DNA from: Thermopetrobacter sp. TC1 | GTDB lineage: Bacteria > Pseudomonadota > Alphaproteobacteria > Rhizobiales > Aestuariivirgaceae | Assembly: GCF_000746275.1 (NCBI RefSeq) | Contig: NZ_JQKX01000026.1 | Coordinates: 1-64,000 of the forward strand | Direction of reading: 5' to 3' | Length of the DNA stretch: 64,000 nucleotides | Shown here: piece after piece, positions 17,958-27,037 of the stretch | Layout: each line of letters begins with the position of its first letter | Numbering within the stretch: the first letter of the stretch is position 1 | Notes under the pieces: model-generated | Told to the model about the DNA's origin: nothing | The model's input: only the letters and a program-made list of their open reading frames with translations | Database searches by the model: none | Position numbers and translations under genes: made by a program

Positions 17958-18880
17958 GTGCGCGGCGGTATGTGAAACGACATGACCCCTGTCATGGCGG
18001 CGATGGGGAACGGCGGGCAGGATGTGCGCGAAAAGGCGCACGATCCGCTCCCTTCGCCCTGCTCCTTGGCACGCTCGCCCTTGCCGCCCTGGGCATGCAT
18101 GCCATGGCCCGGGCAGGTGCGCAGGCGCCTTCCGCTGCCGTTCCCGCAGCCCCTTCCGCGCAGAACAAGCCTCTCACGCCTGCTGCGCAGGATGCGGCGC
18201 CTGTTTCTTTCGACAGGCTCATGAAGGAGGCCGGAATCGTCCTGAAGCTCCCGGAAGGGTGGACGGCGATCACGCCGCCGTCCAATCCCTGGTTCGATTT
18301 CGACCGCGCCTGGAAAAGCCCTGACGGGAGAATGGAAATCCGGCTGGCTGTACGCCCGATTGCGCGCATGGTGCTGGATTATGAGGATCCGCACAGCTCC
18401 GCGCCTGATCCCAACGATATGCACGGGCTGATGTTCACGGCGATGATCGGTCAGTTCGCACGTCAAGGCGAGATGCCAAGCCGCGATCTGCCACGGGCAT
18501 TGGCCCGCAAGACCTTCAATGCCGACTGGGCCGCCATGGCCGCTTTCGGCGCCGATCCGGCCCTGAACACGCAGCACAGGGAAGGAATGCTGCTTGCCCT
18601 GCACAAGCATCGCACGGCGGATGTCTTCGTACTGTTTCTCTATGACGATCCCGAAAGGAGCAAGCCGCTGCTGAAGGATCTTCTGAAGGTCGTGCGCTTT
18701 AAGCAGGCCACCCCGCTTGCCGTTCTCAAGCGCGAGGAGGAAGAGGCGGCAAAGGCGCGCAACGCCTATCTGGAAGAAGGCATGAAGGCCGGTGCCGGGC
18801 CTGAACAATGCATCCCGCCGCTAAACGCAAAACAGGTGCACAAGACGGAAAAGGACCTCGATCAGTCCCCCAAGCGGTAG
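17954..18880 (+). CDS. Exported protein of unknown function, coupled to the TPR gene
   Basis: 308 aa, not recognised. After a long basic N-terminus there is one hydrophobic stretch (APFALLLGTLALAALGMHAMARAGAQA, about residues 32-58), a signal peptide or anchor. A Pro/Ala-rich linker follows, then a globular domain of about 190 aa beginning FDRLMKEAGIVLKLPEGWTAITP. The LPEGW pattern recalls periplasmic domains that open with a beta-strand after signal cleavage. The start codon overlaps the TPR stop in an ATGA, so the two are co-translated. Upstream in-frame alternatives are absent; a shorter start at the MHAMARAG methionines is possible but would remove the signal. No catalytic motif is visible. 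Confidence 0.7.
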   Translation: MSARRYVKRHDPCHGGDGERRAGCARKGARSAPFALLLGTLALAALGMHAMARAGAQAPSAAVPAAPSAQNKPLTPAAQDAAPVSFDRLMKEAGIVLKLPEGWTAITPPSNPWFDFDRAWKSPDGRMEIRLAVRPIARMVLDYEDPHSSAPDPNDMHGLMFTAMIGQFARQGEMPSRDLPRALARKTFNADWAAMAAFGADPALNTQHREGMLLALHKHRTADVFVLFLYDDPERSKPLLKDLLKVVRFKQATPLAVLKREEEEAAKARNAYLEEGMKAGAGPEQCIPPLNAKQVHKTEKDLDQSPKR

Positions 18881-18937
18881 GATATGGTTATTTTCACACT
18901 GTACGACACAAGATTGTCATCTTCCTTGCCACCACCG

Positions 18938-19028
18938 CCGGAAGGATATTGTATATCCTTCCGGAACAGTTCGGCGGGGTTTTAAACCCCGCCAAAATGT
19001 TCCGGAACGGGATAAAATCCCGTTCCGG
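18938..19028 (-). repeat. Repeat family B, complete 91-bp three-hairpin module
   Basis: Read on the minus strand it has a 12-bp-arm hairpin (CCGGAACGGGAT), a 7-bp GGCGGGG/CCCCGCC hairpin, and a 12-bp-arm CCGGAAGGATAT hairpin, joined by two 8-nt links. By eye it differs from the copy at 57822-57912 at only two of 91 positions. Confidence 0.85.
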
Positions 19029-19117
19029 CTTTTTATTCCCATACGACTCTAATCAAAACTTGCTGGCAAATGCCATCGTTCTCCAAATCCGCCCCATTCT
19101 TGTCCCTGGATTGCCGG

Positions 19118-19190
19118 GATCCCGGTTCAAGCCCGGGACAGGCAAGGCCGGCAATGTCGTTTTCTTTTGGCTTATCAATGAGTTAAACAA
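19118..19190. repeat. Repeat family C, copy 2
   Basis: GATCCCGGTTCAAGCCCGGG followed by ACAGGCAAGGC, then an AT-rich tail with CAATGAGTTA, the same order as at 10801. Confidence 0.65.
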
Positions 19191-19297
19191 CTCACTCCTA
19201 ATTCTTTCGCCGAAGCGACGAGAAAAATGGGATCGTTGTGTCGTGTAGTGTGCTTTCAGACACAATGTCAGATGGTCCATATGGAAGCACAGGGCGT

Positions 19298-20536
19298 TCA
19301 GTGTGCACCGGAAGGCGCAGGGAAAATGTCCGGCTTTCCGTTTCTCAGGCCGATGACCCGTTTTCCTTCCAGCAGCTTCAGGGCGAGATCGCCGAAGACC
19401 TGACGGCGCCAACCGCGCAGAAGCGGCAGATCGCGCCGGCCGGCGGCGAGGGCCTCGATGTCCGCGGCGGAGGCGACAAGTCTTGGAGCAAGGTTTTCCC
19501 GCTCGCAGACGATCTTCAGCGCCAGTTTGAGCACATCGGCGCGGGCATTTGCCCCTTCCGGCGGCGCCTTGCGCCGTTCGGGCATGGCGGGAAGCTTCTC
19601 CTCGGGCAGGGCGCGCACCTCCCGGATCACGGCGAGGATGCGCTCAGCGGCCGGATTGTTGACAAGGCCTTCGGGAAACAGGCGCAGGCGCGCCAGATCC
19701 TCCTTCGTCTCCGGCATCTGCGTGGCCAGCTCCACCAGCGCCTCGTCCTTGAGAATGCGGCGGCGGGGCAGATCGCGCCGCTGCGCCTCCTCCTCGCGCC
19801 AGGCGGCCAGCCTCTGCATGGCGGCGAGCTGACGCGCATCGCGGGGGCGGAACTTCACCCGCTTCCAGGCATCCTCCGGCCGCTGCGCATAGGTCTCGGG
19901 ATCGGTGAGAAGATCCATCTCCTCCTTCAGCCAGGGCTCGCGCCCTGAAGTTTCGAGCATTTCGCAAAGCCGCTCGAAAATCACCCGCAGATGCGTGACA
20001 TCGGAAAGGGCATAGCGCAGCTGCTGTTCGGAGAGCGGACGGCGGGACCAGTCGGTAAAGCGGGCGCCCTTGTCGATGCGGGCGCCGGCGAGGCGGTTGA
20101 CCAGGGCCTCATAACCCACCTGATCGCCAAAGCCGCAGACCATGGCGGCCACCTGGGTATCGAACAGCGGCCGCGGAATGATGCCGGCGAGATGATGGAT
20201 GATCTCGATATCCTGCCGGCCGGCGTGAAAGACCTTCAGCACCGATTCATCGGCCATGAGCTCAAAAAACGGCGCAAGGTCCATGCCCTCGGCCAGAGGA
20301 TCGATCACCGCCGCCTCGTTCGCACCCGCCATCTGGATCAGGCACAGGCGCGGCCAGAACGTGCGCTCGCGCATGAATTCGGTATCGACGGTAACGAAGC
20401 GTTCCTTAGAAAGCCGCTTGCAGAAGGCATCCAGGGCTTCCGGGGTGTCGATCACCATCACCGGCGCGGCGGTTTTGTCCTGCCCCCGGTTACGCGATTC
20501 CCTGTTCCTGTGCGATGTCCTGCCCATGGGCGTCAC
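19298..20536 (-). CDS. rnd: Ribonuclease D
   Basis: About 412 aa; a 3'-5' exoribonuclease of the DEDD superfamily that trims tRNA precursors. Exo I is TVDTEFMRE, Exo II is FHAGRQDIEIIHH, and Exo III is LRYALSDVTHLR, with the DEDDy tyrosine. An HRDC-type helical domain follows (WREEEAQRRDLPRRRILKDEALVELA) with a second HRDC-like region near the C-terminus. The frame opens with GTG at 20536; ATG at 20527 or MVIDTPEALDAF at 20458 are possible shorter starts, the last fitting the usual family N-terminus best. It is divergent from aspS. Confidence 0.92.
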   Translation of the reverse strand: MTPMGRTSHRNRESRNRGQDKTAAPVMVIDTPEALDAFCKRLSKERFVTVDTEFMRERTFWPRLCLIQMAGANEAAVIDPLAEGMDLAPFFELMADESVLKVFHAGRQDIEIIHHLAGIIPRPLFDTQVAAMVCGFGDQVGYEALVNRLAGARIDKGARFTDWSRRPLSEQQLRYALSDVTHLRVIFERLCEMLETSGREPWLKEEMDLLTDPETYAQRPEDAWKRVKFRPRDARQLAAMQRLAAWREEEAQRRDLPRRRILKDEALVELATQMPETKEDLARLRLFPEGLVNNPAAERILAVIREVRALPEEKLPAMPERRKAPPEGANARADVLKLALKIVCERENLAPRLVASAADIEALAAGRRDLPLLRGWRRQVFGDLALKLLEGKRVIGLRNGKPDIFPAPSGAH

Positions 20537-20817
20537 TATGGCGAGGGGGCAAGCTCTATGTAAAGGGCATCATGCGCTCTCATCCCCACAAAAACGCGCT
20601 TTTTCAGCGACACTGACGCCGCCACCCTTCGCGGGCGGGGCAAGGCTGACGGCTCTTTCTTGACAACACCGCGGGCTTGTGCGCAATTCCCGGCCATTCC
20701 GGAAATTCGGCGCGCGCGAATCAGGAATCGCACAGCCCGGGAAAGAAGAGGCCTCTGCCCGAATCGGCAGCGATTCCTCTCCTTATTCGCGCCCCTTGAA
20801 CAGGCAGGCACGCAATC

Positions 20818-22677
20818 ATGCCCGAGAACAAGACGCATACCGAGGACATGCACGCCTACCGCACGCACACCTGCGGCGCGCTGCGCAAGGAGCACATCGG
20901 CGAGACGGTGCGCCTGTCCGGCTGGGTGCATCGCATCCGTGATCATGGCGGTGTGCTGTTCATCGACCTGCGCGACCATTACGGCATCACGCAGGTGGTG
21001 GCCGACCCGGACAGCCCGGCGTTCTCCACGGCGGAAAAGTTGCATGCGGAATGGGTGATCCGCGTGGATGGCTATGTGCGCGCGCGGCCTGAGGGCACGG
21101 AGAACCCGAAGCTGCCCACCGGCGAAGTGGAGGTGTTCGCCACCGGCATTGACGTGCTCTCGGAAGCAAAAGAGCTGCCCCTGCCGGTATTTGGCGAGCC
21201 GCACTATCCGGAGGACATCCGCCTGAAGCACCGCTATCTGGATCTCAGGCGCGAGCGCATGCACCGCAACATCATGCTGCGCTCGGCCGTGGTCAGCTGG
21301 CTGCGCAAGCGCATGGAGGCGGAGGGTTTCACCGAATTTCAGACGCCGATTCTCACCGCCTCCTCTCCGGAAGGCGCGCGCGACTTCGTGGTGCCCTCGC
21401 GGCTGCATCCGGGCAAGTTCTACGCCCTGCCGCAGGCGCCGCAGATCTACAAGCAGCTGATCATGGCCTCGGGCTTTGACCGCTATTTTCAGATCGCGCC
21501 ATGTTTTCGCGACGAGGATGCGCGCGCGGACCGCTCCCCGGGCGAGTTCTATCAGCTCGATATCGAGATGAGCTTCGTCACGCAGGAGGATGTGCTGAAC
21601 ACGGTGGAGCCGGTGCTGCGTGATCTGTTCAGGGAATTCGGCGGCGGCCGGCCGGTGACGGAGAAGTTCCCGCGCATTCCCTATCACGAGGCCATCCTGA
21701 AGTATGGCACCGACAAGCCGGATCTGCGCAACCCGCTGGAAATGCAGGATGTGTCCGAGCATTTCCGCGGCTCCGGCTTTCGCATCTTTGCGCAGCTTCT
21801 TGAGAAGGACGAGCGCAACCGTGTCTGGGCCATTCCGGCGCCGGGCGGTGGTTCGCGCGCCTTTTGCGATCGCATGAATTCCTGGGCGCAGGCGCAGGGC
21901 CAGCCGGGGCTTGGCTACATCATGTTCCGCGAGGAGGGCGGCAAGACCACCGGCGCGGGGCCGCTGGCCAAGAACATCGGGCCGGAGCGCACCGCGGCCA
22001 TTGCCGAGCAGCTGGGGCTGAAGGCGGGGGATGCGGCCTTTTTCATCGCCGGCAATCCGCAGACCTTTGCGCCCTTCGCCGCGGAGGCGCGGCAGAAGGT
22101 GGCCGACGAGCTGGGGCTGATCGACAAGGATCAGTTCGCCTTCTGCTGGATTGTCGACTTTCCCATGTATGAATGGAACGAGGAGGAAAAGCGCATCGAG
22201 TTTTCCCACAATCCCTTCTCCATGCCGCAGGGGGGCATGGAGGCGCTGCAGGAGGCGTGGGAGGCCATCGAGACCGGCGATTACGGCCCGGCTCTGGGAA
22301 TCAAGGCCTGGCAGTATGACATTGTGTGCAACGGCGTGGAGCTCTCTTCCGGCGCCATCCGTAACCATCTGCCGGAGCTGATGAAACTGGCGTTCAAGAT
22401 CGCCGGCTATGAGCCGGAGGTGGTGGAGGAGAAATTCGGCGCGCTCTATCGCGCCTTCCAGTATGGCGCGCCGCCGCACGGGGGCATCGCGCCCGGGCTT
22501 GACCGCATGGTCATGCTGCTGGCCAATGAGCCGAATATCCGCGAGGTGGTGATGTTCCCGATGAACCAGCAGGCGGAAGACCTGCTCATGGGCGCGCCCG
22601 CACCACTTTCGCCGCAACAGCTGCGCGAGCTGCACATCCGCGTTGTGCTGCCGAAGAAGCAGAAACAGGAATCGTGA
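20818..22677 (+). CDS. aspS: Aspartyl-tRNA synthetase
   Basis: 619 aa, a bacterial-type class II synthetase that charges tRNA-Asp. The N-terminal OB-fold anticodon-binding domain ([26 protein letters not shown]) is followed by the class II core: motif 2 [16 protein letters not shown] near residue 220, the GAD insertion, and motif 3 [12 protein letters not shown] near 560. In many Alphaproteobacteria this enzyme is non-discriminating and also charges tRNA-Asn for later amidation; the sequence alone does not settle that here. It is followed after 3 nt by the chorismate mutase gene, probably co-transcribed. Confidence 0.97.
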   Translation: MPENKTHTEDMHAYRTHTCGALRKEHIGETVRLSGWVHRIRDHGGVLFIDLRDHYGITQVVADPDSPAFSTAEKLHAEWVIRVDGYVRARPEGTENPKLPTGEVEVFATGIDVLSEAKELPLPVFGEPHYPEDIRLKHRYLDLRRERMHRNIMLRSAVVSWLRKRMEAEGFTEFQTPILTASSPEGARDFVVPSRLHPGKFYALPQAPQIYKQLIMASGFDRYFQIAPCFRDEDARADRSPGEFYQLDIEMSFVTQEDVLNTVEPVLRDLFREFGGGRPVTEKFPRIPYHEAILKYGTDKPDLRNPLEMQDVSEHFRGSGFRIFAQLLEKDERNRVWAIPAPGGGSRAFCDRMNSWAQAQGQPGLGYIMFREEGGKTTGAGPLAKNIGPERTAAIAEQLGLKAGDAAFFIAGNPQTFAPFAAEARQKVADELGLIDKDQFAFCWIVDFPMYEWNEEEKRIEFSHNPFSMPQGGMEALQEAWEAIETGDYGPALGIKAWQYDIVCNGVELSSGAIRNHLPELMKLAFKIAGYEPEVVEEKFGALYRAFQYGAPPHGGIAPGLDRMVMLLANEPNIREVVMFPMNQQAEDLLMGAPAPLSPQQLRELHIRVVLPKKQKQES

Positions 22678-22680
22678 GCC

Positions 22681-23019
22681 ATGGGCAAGTCCCGGGACCG
22701 GATCATTCCCGCCGCCGAATGCCAGAACATGGATGAGGTGCGGCGGGAGATCGATCGCATCGATGAGCAGATGGTGGAGCTTCTTGCCGAGCGCTTCACC
22801 TATGTGGACCGGGCCTGGCAGCTGAAGATGGACACCGAGGAAGGGGCGACCGTGCCCTGGCGCATCCAGCAGGTGATCGACAAGGTGCGCGCCAAGGCCG
22901 AGGAAAAGGGCCTGCCCCCGGCGCTGGCCGAGGCCCTGTGGCGGCAGATGATCGGCTGGTTCATCCAGTATGAAGAGGAGCGCATGCGCCCGGGCGGGGA
23001 TGATTCCACAAAGGCCTGA
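22681..23019 (+). CDS. Chorismate mutase (AroQ class, monofunctional)
   Basis: 112 aa, an all-helical chorismate mutase. MDEVRREIDRIDEQMVELLAERFTYV is the standard long first helix with the active-site arginine. VPWRIQQVIDKVRAKAEEKGLP and ALWRQMIGWFIQYEEERM complete the three-helix fold. It converts chorismate to prephenate for Phe/Tyr synthesis. Proteins of this size and pattern have sometimes been annotated as isochorismate pyruvate lyase (PchB), but there is no siderophore context here. The gene begins 4 nt after the aspS stop. Confidence 0.85.
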   Translation: MGKSRDRIIPAAECQNMDEVRREIDRIDEQMVELLAERFTYVDRAWQLKMDTEEGATVPWRIQQVIDKVRAKAEEKGLPPALAEALWRQMIGWFIQYEEERMRPGGDDSTKA

Positions 23020-23405
23020 CAGGCATTTGCGCCCCATTGAATCACGGCCTTGGCGTGTTCCGGCTGTACAGGGTGGCAGGCGATGCTGGGCGGCGCGGGC
23101 GAGGCGTTCCTACCGAAAGGGCTCCTGACCGCAAAGTCTTTTTGCGTGTTTCCGAAAGAGGCGCACTTGTCCTTGGTCAAGGAAGGCGGCCTGGCCGATG
23201 TGCTTGTTGTGCGCTGCCGGTCATGGCAGATCGGTCCGCGCGCCCTGCCGCAGGGTGATTTCGCGTCTTGTCCTGAGCGGCGGGACATGCTTCTGAAATA
23301 CATAAACAAGCGCAAATCGGTGTGCCGCAACCGCCCTCATCGGCTTCATCTGCGGCATGACGGAAAACGGTGAGCATCTCAAGACAAGCGAGTTCGGCGA
23401 AAATC
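23020..23405. other. Region upstream of nnrS
   Basis: 386 nt without a supported gene. Its main feature is an NnrR-type box at 23167-23180. Several frames are open through it, but none has a start with a credible ribosome-binding site or recognisable content. Confidence 0.5.
23167..23180. promoter_or_regulatory. Putative NnrR/FNR-type box upstream of nnrS
   Basis: TTGTCCTTGGTCAA fits the TTGNC-N4-GNCAA pattern of NnrR/DNR-type regulators. It is 225 nt from the chosen nnrS start, farther than the 63-85 nt seen at norC, nirS, nirC and nirN, so the assignment is weaker. Confidence 0.4.
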
Positions 23406-24608
23406 ATGACCACGACGGCAGAAGCCATGCGCAGCCATGCGGGCTCCGCCTTTTTCGAGCGGGGCTTTCGTCCGTTCTTCTTCGGTGCCGGTGTCTGGGG
23501 GGCGCTGGCCCTGCCCGTATGGCTGTGGATGTTCGCCACAGGCAGCGACGTGCTAGCCTATGTGAGCGGGCGGGAATGGCACATTCACGAAATGCTCTAT
23601 GGCTATCTCGCCGCAGCACTCACCGGCTTCACTTTAACGGCCGTGCCCAACTGGACCGGGCGCATGCCCGTTGTCGGCCGGCCGCTGGCCGCGCTTTTTG
23701 CCGTGTGGATCGCCGGCCGCATTGCCTTTTTCTTTTCCGGCGCAATGCCTGTTCTTGCCGCCGTCATCGATTCCGCCTTTCTGATCCTGCTGGCCGGGCT
23801 CATCTGGCGCGAGGTGATCGCCGGCGGCAATAAGCGCAACATTCCGGTCTGCGTGCTGGTTTCGCTGATCGCCCTTGGCAATATTCTTTTTCACATCACG
23901 CGCCTCACTGAGGTGACCCTCATCGATGAAACGTTCGATGAGCGTTTAACGCTTGTGGCCATCTCCCTGCTGCTGATGCTCATCGGCGGGCGCATCGTGC
24001 CGTCCTTTACCCGCAACTGGCTGATGAAACGGGGCATTCGCGACGAGGCCCGCCTGCCGGCGCCCTTCGGGCCCTTTGACCGTTCCACCATGGCCATGAC
24101 CGTGGTGATCCTGCTTTTGTGGCTGTTCCTCCCCGACTGGAAGCTCACCGCCGCTGCCTTCGCCCTCATGGCGGTGCGGCATTTCATCCGCCTGCTGCGC
24201 TGGAAGGGGTGGACGACCTTTGCCGAACCGCTGGTGACCATCCTGCACGCCGGATATCTGTGGATCCCCGTCTGGTGCGCGCTGATGGCGGTTTCCATCG
24301 CCTGGCCCGATGTTCTGGACTATTCCACCGCCATTCATGCCTTGACCGCCGGCGCCATCGTCACCATGACGCTGGCGGTGATGACGCGCGCAAGCCTCGG
24401 CCATTCCGGCCGGCCGCTGACGGCGGACAGGATTACGCAGCTCATCTATCTGCTGGCCATTCTCGGCGCCATCGCCCGCCTTTTCGCGCCGCTTTCGCCC
24501 ATGGGCTATGCACCGACCGTGCATCTTTCCGGCACGCTGACGGCACTCGCCTTTCTCATCTTCGCGGTGCACTACGCCAAGGTCTTCTTCCGCCCGCGCC
24601 TGGCCTGA
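23406..24608 (+). CDS. nnrS: NnrS family heme-copper membrane protein
   Basis: 400 aa, about twelve transmembrane segments. The family signatures are the N-terminal FFERGFRPFFFGAGVWGALALPVW, the histidine-containing GREWHIHEMLYGYLAAALTGFTLTAVPNW, and later VMTRASLGHSGRPL. NnrS proteins carry heme and copper and relieve nitric-oxide stress, and they are typically co-regulated with nir and nor genes. The nitrite and NO reductase genes are elsewhere in the same window (39-57 kb), which fits. The ATG at 23406 gives the expected N-terminus; a GTG 36 nt upstream is in frame but has no advantage. Confidence 0.9.
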   Translation: MTTTAEAMRSHAGSAFFERGFRPFFFGAGVWGALALPVWLWMFATGSDVLAYVSGREWHIHEMLYGYLAAALTGFTLTAVPNWTGRMPVVGRPLAALFAVWIAGRIAFFFSGAMPVLAAVIDSAFLILLAGLIWREVIAGGNKRNIPVCVLVSLIALGNILFHITRLTEVTLIDETFDERLTLVAISLLLMLIGGRIVPSFTRNWLMKRGIRDEARLPAPFGPFDRSTMAMTVVILLLWLFLPDWKLTAAAFALMAVRHFIRLLRWKGWTTFAEPLVTILHAGYLWIPVWCALMAVSIAWPDVLDYSTAIHALTAGAIVTMTLAVMTRASLGHSGRPLTADRITQLIYLLAILGAIARLFAPLSPMGYAPTVHLSGTLTALAFLIFAVHYAKVFFRPRLA

Positions 24609-24755
24609 TCCCGCACGGCACACAAGCAATCCCGAATCCGTTTGCCGATCGGGTTGCCCCCCCATGCCCGTGATTGTAGCTCAGGGCGCTGGACAATCCC
24701 TGAGAAGCGAATACCATGGCGTGCAGGTTTGCCAGACCAGGGGGAAGCGGGCGCG

Positions 24756-25379
24756 ATGGCTTCCATCTATGATTTGAAACCGCGGTTTCAGGCGCTGTTG
24801 CGGCCGCTGGTTGGGCGGCTGGCGAATGCGGGTGTGAGCGCTAATCAGGTCACCGTGGCGGCGATGCTCTTAAGCCTCGGGCACGGGGCGTGGCTGTGGT
24901 TGGCCGCGGACAAGACGCTGCCGCTCATCCTTCTGCCGCTCGTGCTGTTCTTGCGCATGGCGTTCAATGCCATCGACGGCATTCTGGCGCGGGAACACGG
25001 CATGAAGAGCAATCTCGGCGCGCTGCTCAACGAGCTGGGGGATGTGATCTCGGATGCGGCGCTTTATCTGCCCTTTGCGGCGGTCATCGCTTTCGGGGCG
25101 GTGCCGGCGGTGCTGGCCGTTGTTCTCGCCATCGTTTCGGAGATGACCGGCGTGCTCGGTCTCACCATCGGCGCCAGCCGCCGTTATGACGGCCCCTTTG
25201 GCAAGTCGGACCGGGCCTTTGCCTATGGCCTGCTGGCGCTTCTCATCGCTCTCAGTGTGCTTTCCGATACAACCGTGCGGGCGATCCTGTGGCTGTTTGT
25301 GGCCTTGAGCCTCGTGACCATTCTCAACCGGGCGCGGTGGGCGCTGAAAGAGGCGGAACAACGGCAAGGCGGCGCATGA
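24756..25379 (+). CDS. CDP-alcohol phosphatidyltransferase family protein (YnbA-like)
   Basis: 207 aa, about six transmembrane segments. The CDP-AP motif region reads DGILAREHGMKSN then LGALLNELGDVISD. The first two acidic positions and the last Asp are recognisable, but the position usually occupied by the second Asp is Asn, followed by an extra Asp three residues on. The family transfers a phosphatidyl group from CDP-diacylglycerol to an alcohol. It is followed by a CdsA-like gene and a PlsC-like gene, an order like ynbA-ynbB-ynbC of E. coli. The start at 24756 has GGGGGAAG upstream. The acceptor alcohol is unknown. Confidence 0.82.
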   Translation: MASIYDLKPRFQALLRPLVGRLANAGVSANQVTVAAMLLSLGHGAWLWLAADKTLPLILLPLVLFLRMAFNAIDGILAREHGMKSNLGALLNELGDVISDAALYLPFAAVIAFGAVPAVLAVVLAIVSEMTGVLGLTIGASRRYDGPFGKSDRAFAYGLLALLIALSVLSDTTVRAILWLFVALSLVTILNRARWALKEAEQRQGGA

Positions 25380-25401
25380 AAGGGATGGAGAGGCCGGTTT
25401 G

Positions 25402-26349
25402 ATGGTCATGCCGTTTGAAACGCTCGCTCCCGGGGTACTGATCATGGCGGGGCTCATCCTTTGCCTGCTCATTGGCGCGGAGGTGTTCCTGCGCCTGAAA
25501 GGGCGGGCGCTGCCTGCAGATCAGAGACGGGAGATCCGGGCGCGGCTGAGCACCTGGTGGGTAATCGCCGGGCTGTTTCTTTCCGCGCTCATTCTGTCGC
25601 CGGGGCTGTTCATCGCCTTTTTCGCCTTCGTCAGCTTTCTGGCGCTGAAGGAATATCTCTCGCTCATCCCCACACGCCGGGCAGACCGGCGCGTCCTGTT
25701 CTGGGCCTATCTGGCGATCCCCGTTCACTATTACTGGATCGCCAGCGGCTGGTACGGGATGTTTGTCATCTTCATTCCCGTGTACATGTTCCTGTTCCTG
25801 CCCTTTCGTATGATCCTGGCCGGGGAGACCCGCGGGTTTCTGAAGGCGGCGGGCACGCTGCACTGGGGGCTGATGCTGACGGTCTATGCCCTCTCACACC
25901 TGCCGGCCCTGATGGTGATGCCGCTGGCGCAGGAGGGCTTCTCCGGCGCCGGGCTTGTTCTGTTCATCGTCTTTCTCGTGCAGTTCAATGACGTGGCGCA
26001 ATACATCTGGGGCAAGCGCTTCGGGCGGCATCGCATCGTGCCGGCGATCAGCCCCAACAAGACGTGGGAAGGCTTTCTCGGCGGCATGGCGACCAGCCTT
26101 ATGCTCGCCCTTGGGCTGGCGGCGCTGCTGACGCCGTTCAGCCCGGTGGAGGCGGCCCTGATCGGGATTGCGGCCAGTGCTGTCGGCTTCATCGGCGATG
26201 TGGTGGTCTCGGCGCTGAAGCGGGATCTGGGCGTGAAGGACAGCGGCACGCTGCTGCCCGGGCATGGCGGTGTGCTGGACCGGGTGGACAGCCTGCTGTT
26301 CGCCGCCCCGCTGTTCTATCACTATGTGCGGTATATGCACGGGGGATGA
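25402..26349 (+). CDS. CdsA-family phosphatidate cytidylyltransferase (YnbB-like)
   Basis: 315 aa, about eight transmembrane helices. The C-terminal CdsA signature is complete: ISPNKTWEGFLGG near residue 214 and SALKRDLGVKDSGTLLPGHG followed by GVLDRVDSLL near 270-295. The family makes CDP-diacylglycerol from phosphatidate and CTP. The gene lies 22 nt after the YnbA-like gene and 16 nt before the acyltransferase, so the three probably make one pathway: acylation, CDP activation, head-group transfer. It is likely a paralogue of the housekeeping cdsA, since it is not in the usual uppS-cdsA-dxr setting. ATG 25402 is preceded by GGAGAGG. Confidence 0.88.
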   Translation: MVMPFETLAPGVLIMAGLILCLLIGAEVFLRLKGRALPADQRREIRARLSTWWVIAGLFLSALILSPGLFIAFFAFVSFLALKEYLSLIPTRRADRRVLFWAYLAIPVHYYWIASGWYGMFVIFIPVYMFLFLPFRMILAGETRGFLKAAGTLHWGLMLTVYALSHLPALMVMPLAQEGFSGAGLVLFIVFLVQFNDVAQYIWGKRFGRHRIVPAISPNKTWEGFLGGMATSLMLALGLAALLTPFSPVEAALIGIAASAVGFIGDVVVSALKRDLGVKDSGTLLPGHGGVLDRVDSLLFAAPLFYHYVRYMHGG

Positions 26350-26365
26350 GGCGGGGCGCGCAACG

Positions 26366-27025
26366 ATGCACGGCAAAATCAACAGATTCTTGCGCTGGCT
26401 GTTCTTCGCTGTCGTGGTGCGGGCGCTGGTGCTTCTGGTGCTGGGCATGAACGTGCGCCATCGAGAGCGTCTGCCCGGCAAGGGGCCGGCCATTGTCGTT
26501 GCCAATCACAACAGCCATCTCGATACGCTGGTGCTGATGTCTCTGTTTCCGCTGCGTCTGCTGCCGCATCTTCGTCCGGTGGCGGCGATGGACTATTTCC
26601 TGCGCAACCGCTTCCTGGCCTGGTTTGCGCAAGAGATCATCGGCATCGTGCCCATCGCGCGCGGGCGGCCGAAGAAGGGGGAGGATCCGCTGGCGCCCGT
26701 TACCGCCGCCTTGAACCGCGGCGAGATCCTCATTCTCTATCCGGAAGGCACGCGCGGCGAGCCGGAGCGGATGAGCACCTTCAAGAAAGGAATCGCGCGG
26801 CTGGCGGAGCGGGCGCCGGATGTTCCGGTTGTGCCCGTCTATCTGCACGGGCTGGGCAAGGCGCTACCCAAAGGGGATTTCGTGCTCGTGCCTTTCTTCT
26901 GCGACGTGTTCGTGGGCACGCCCTTGCGTTACAAGGAATGTAAAGAGAGAGGCGCCTTCATGCAGGCGCTCATGGCGCGCATGAACGCCCTGGCCGCGGA
27001 GGGGCATTTTCCGCCCTGGGAATGA
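26366..27025 (+). CDS. Lysophospholipid (1-acyl-glycerol-3-phosphate) acyltransferase family protein
   Basis: 219 aa. One N-terminal hydrophobic segment (FLRWLFFAVVVRALVLLVLG) is followed by the PlsC core: motif I NHNSHLD (HX4D) near residue 49 and motif III ILYPEGTRGEPE near 128, with VPVVPVYLHGLG as motif IV. It transfers fatty acyl chains to lysophosphatidate-like acceptors at the inner membrane. It follows the CdsA-like gene by 16 nt. The start at 26366 was chosen because it leaves a normal-length protein and avoids overlap with the previous gene. Confidence 0.88.
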   Translation: MHGKINRFLRWLFFAVVVRALVLLVLGMNVRHRERLPGKGPAIVVANHNSHLDTLVLMSLFPLRLLPHLRPVAAMDYFLRNRFLAWFAQEIIGIVPIARGRPKKGEDPLAPVTAALNRGEILILYPEGTRGEPERMSTFKKGIARLAERAPDVPVVPVYLHGLGKALPKGDFVLVPFFCDVFVGTPLRYKECKERGAFMQALMARMNALAAEGHFPPWE

Positions 27026-27037
27026 TGCCCTTCTTTG

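Larger units (their letters stand above)
18898..19249. mobile_element. Enlarged family A element carrying two other repeats
   Basis: The left end ACTGTACGACAC (18898-18909) and right end GTGTCGTGTAGT (19238-19249) are family A termini, flanked on both sides by CAC/GTG so that the inverted match is 15 bp with two mismatches. Inside lie a complete family B module (18938-19028) and a family C repeat (19118-19190) in place of the usual palindrome. It is therefore a 352-bp composite between the exported-protein gene and rnd. Confidence 0.55.

Noticed and set aside
24670-24712. tRNA-like sequence GTGATTGTAGCTCAGGGCGC upstream of the CDP-AP gene
   Set aside because: It resembles a D-arm, but there is no matching acceptor stem, anticodon arm or T-loop GGTTCGAATCC downstream.
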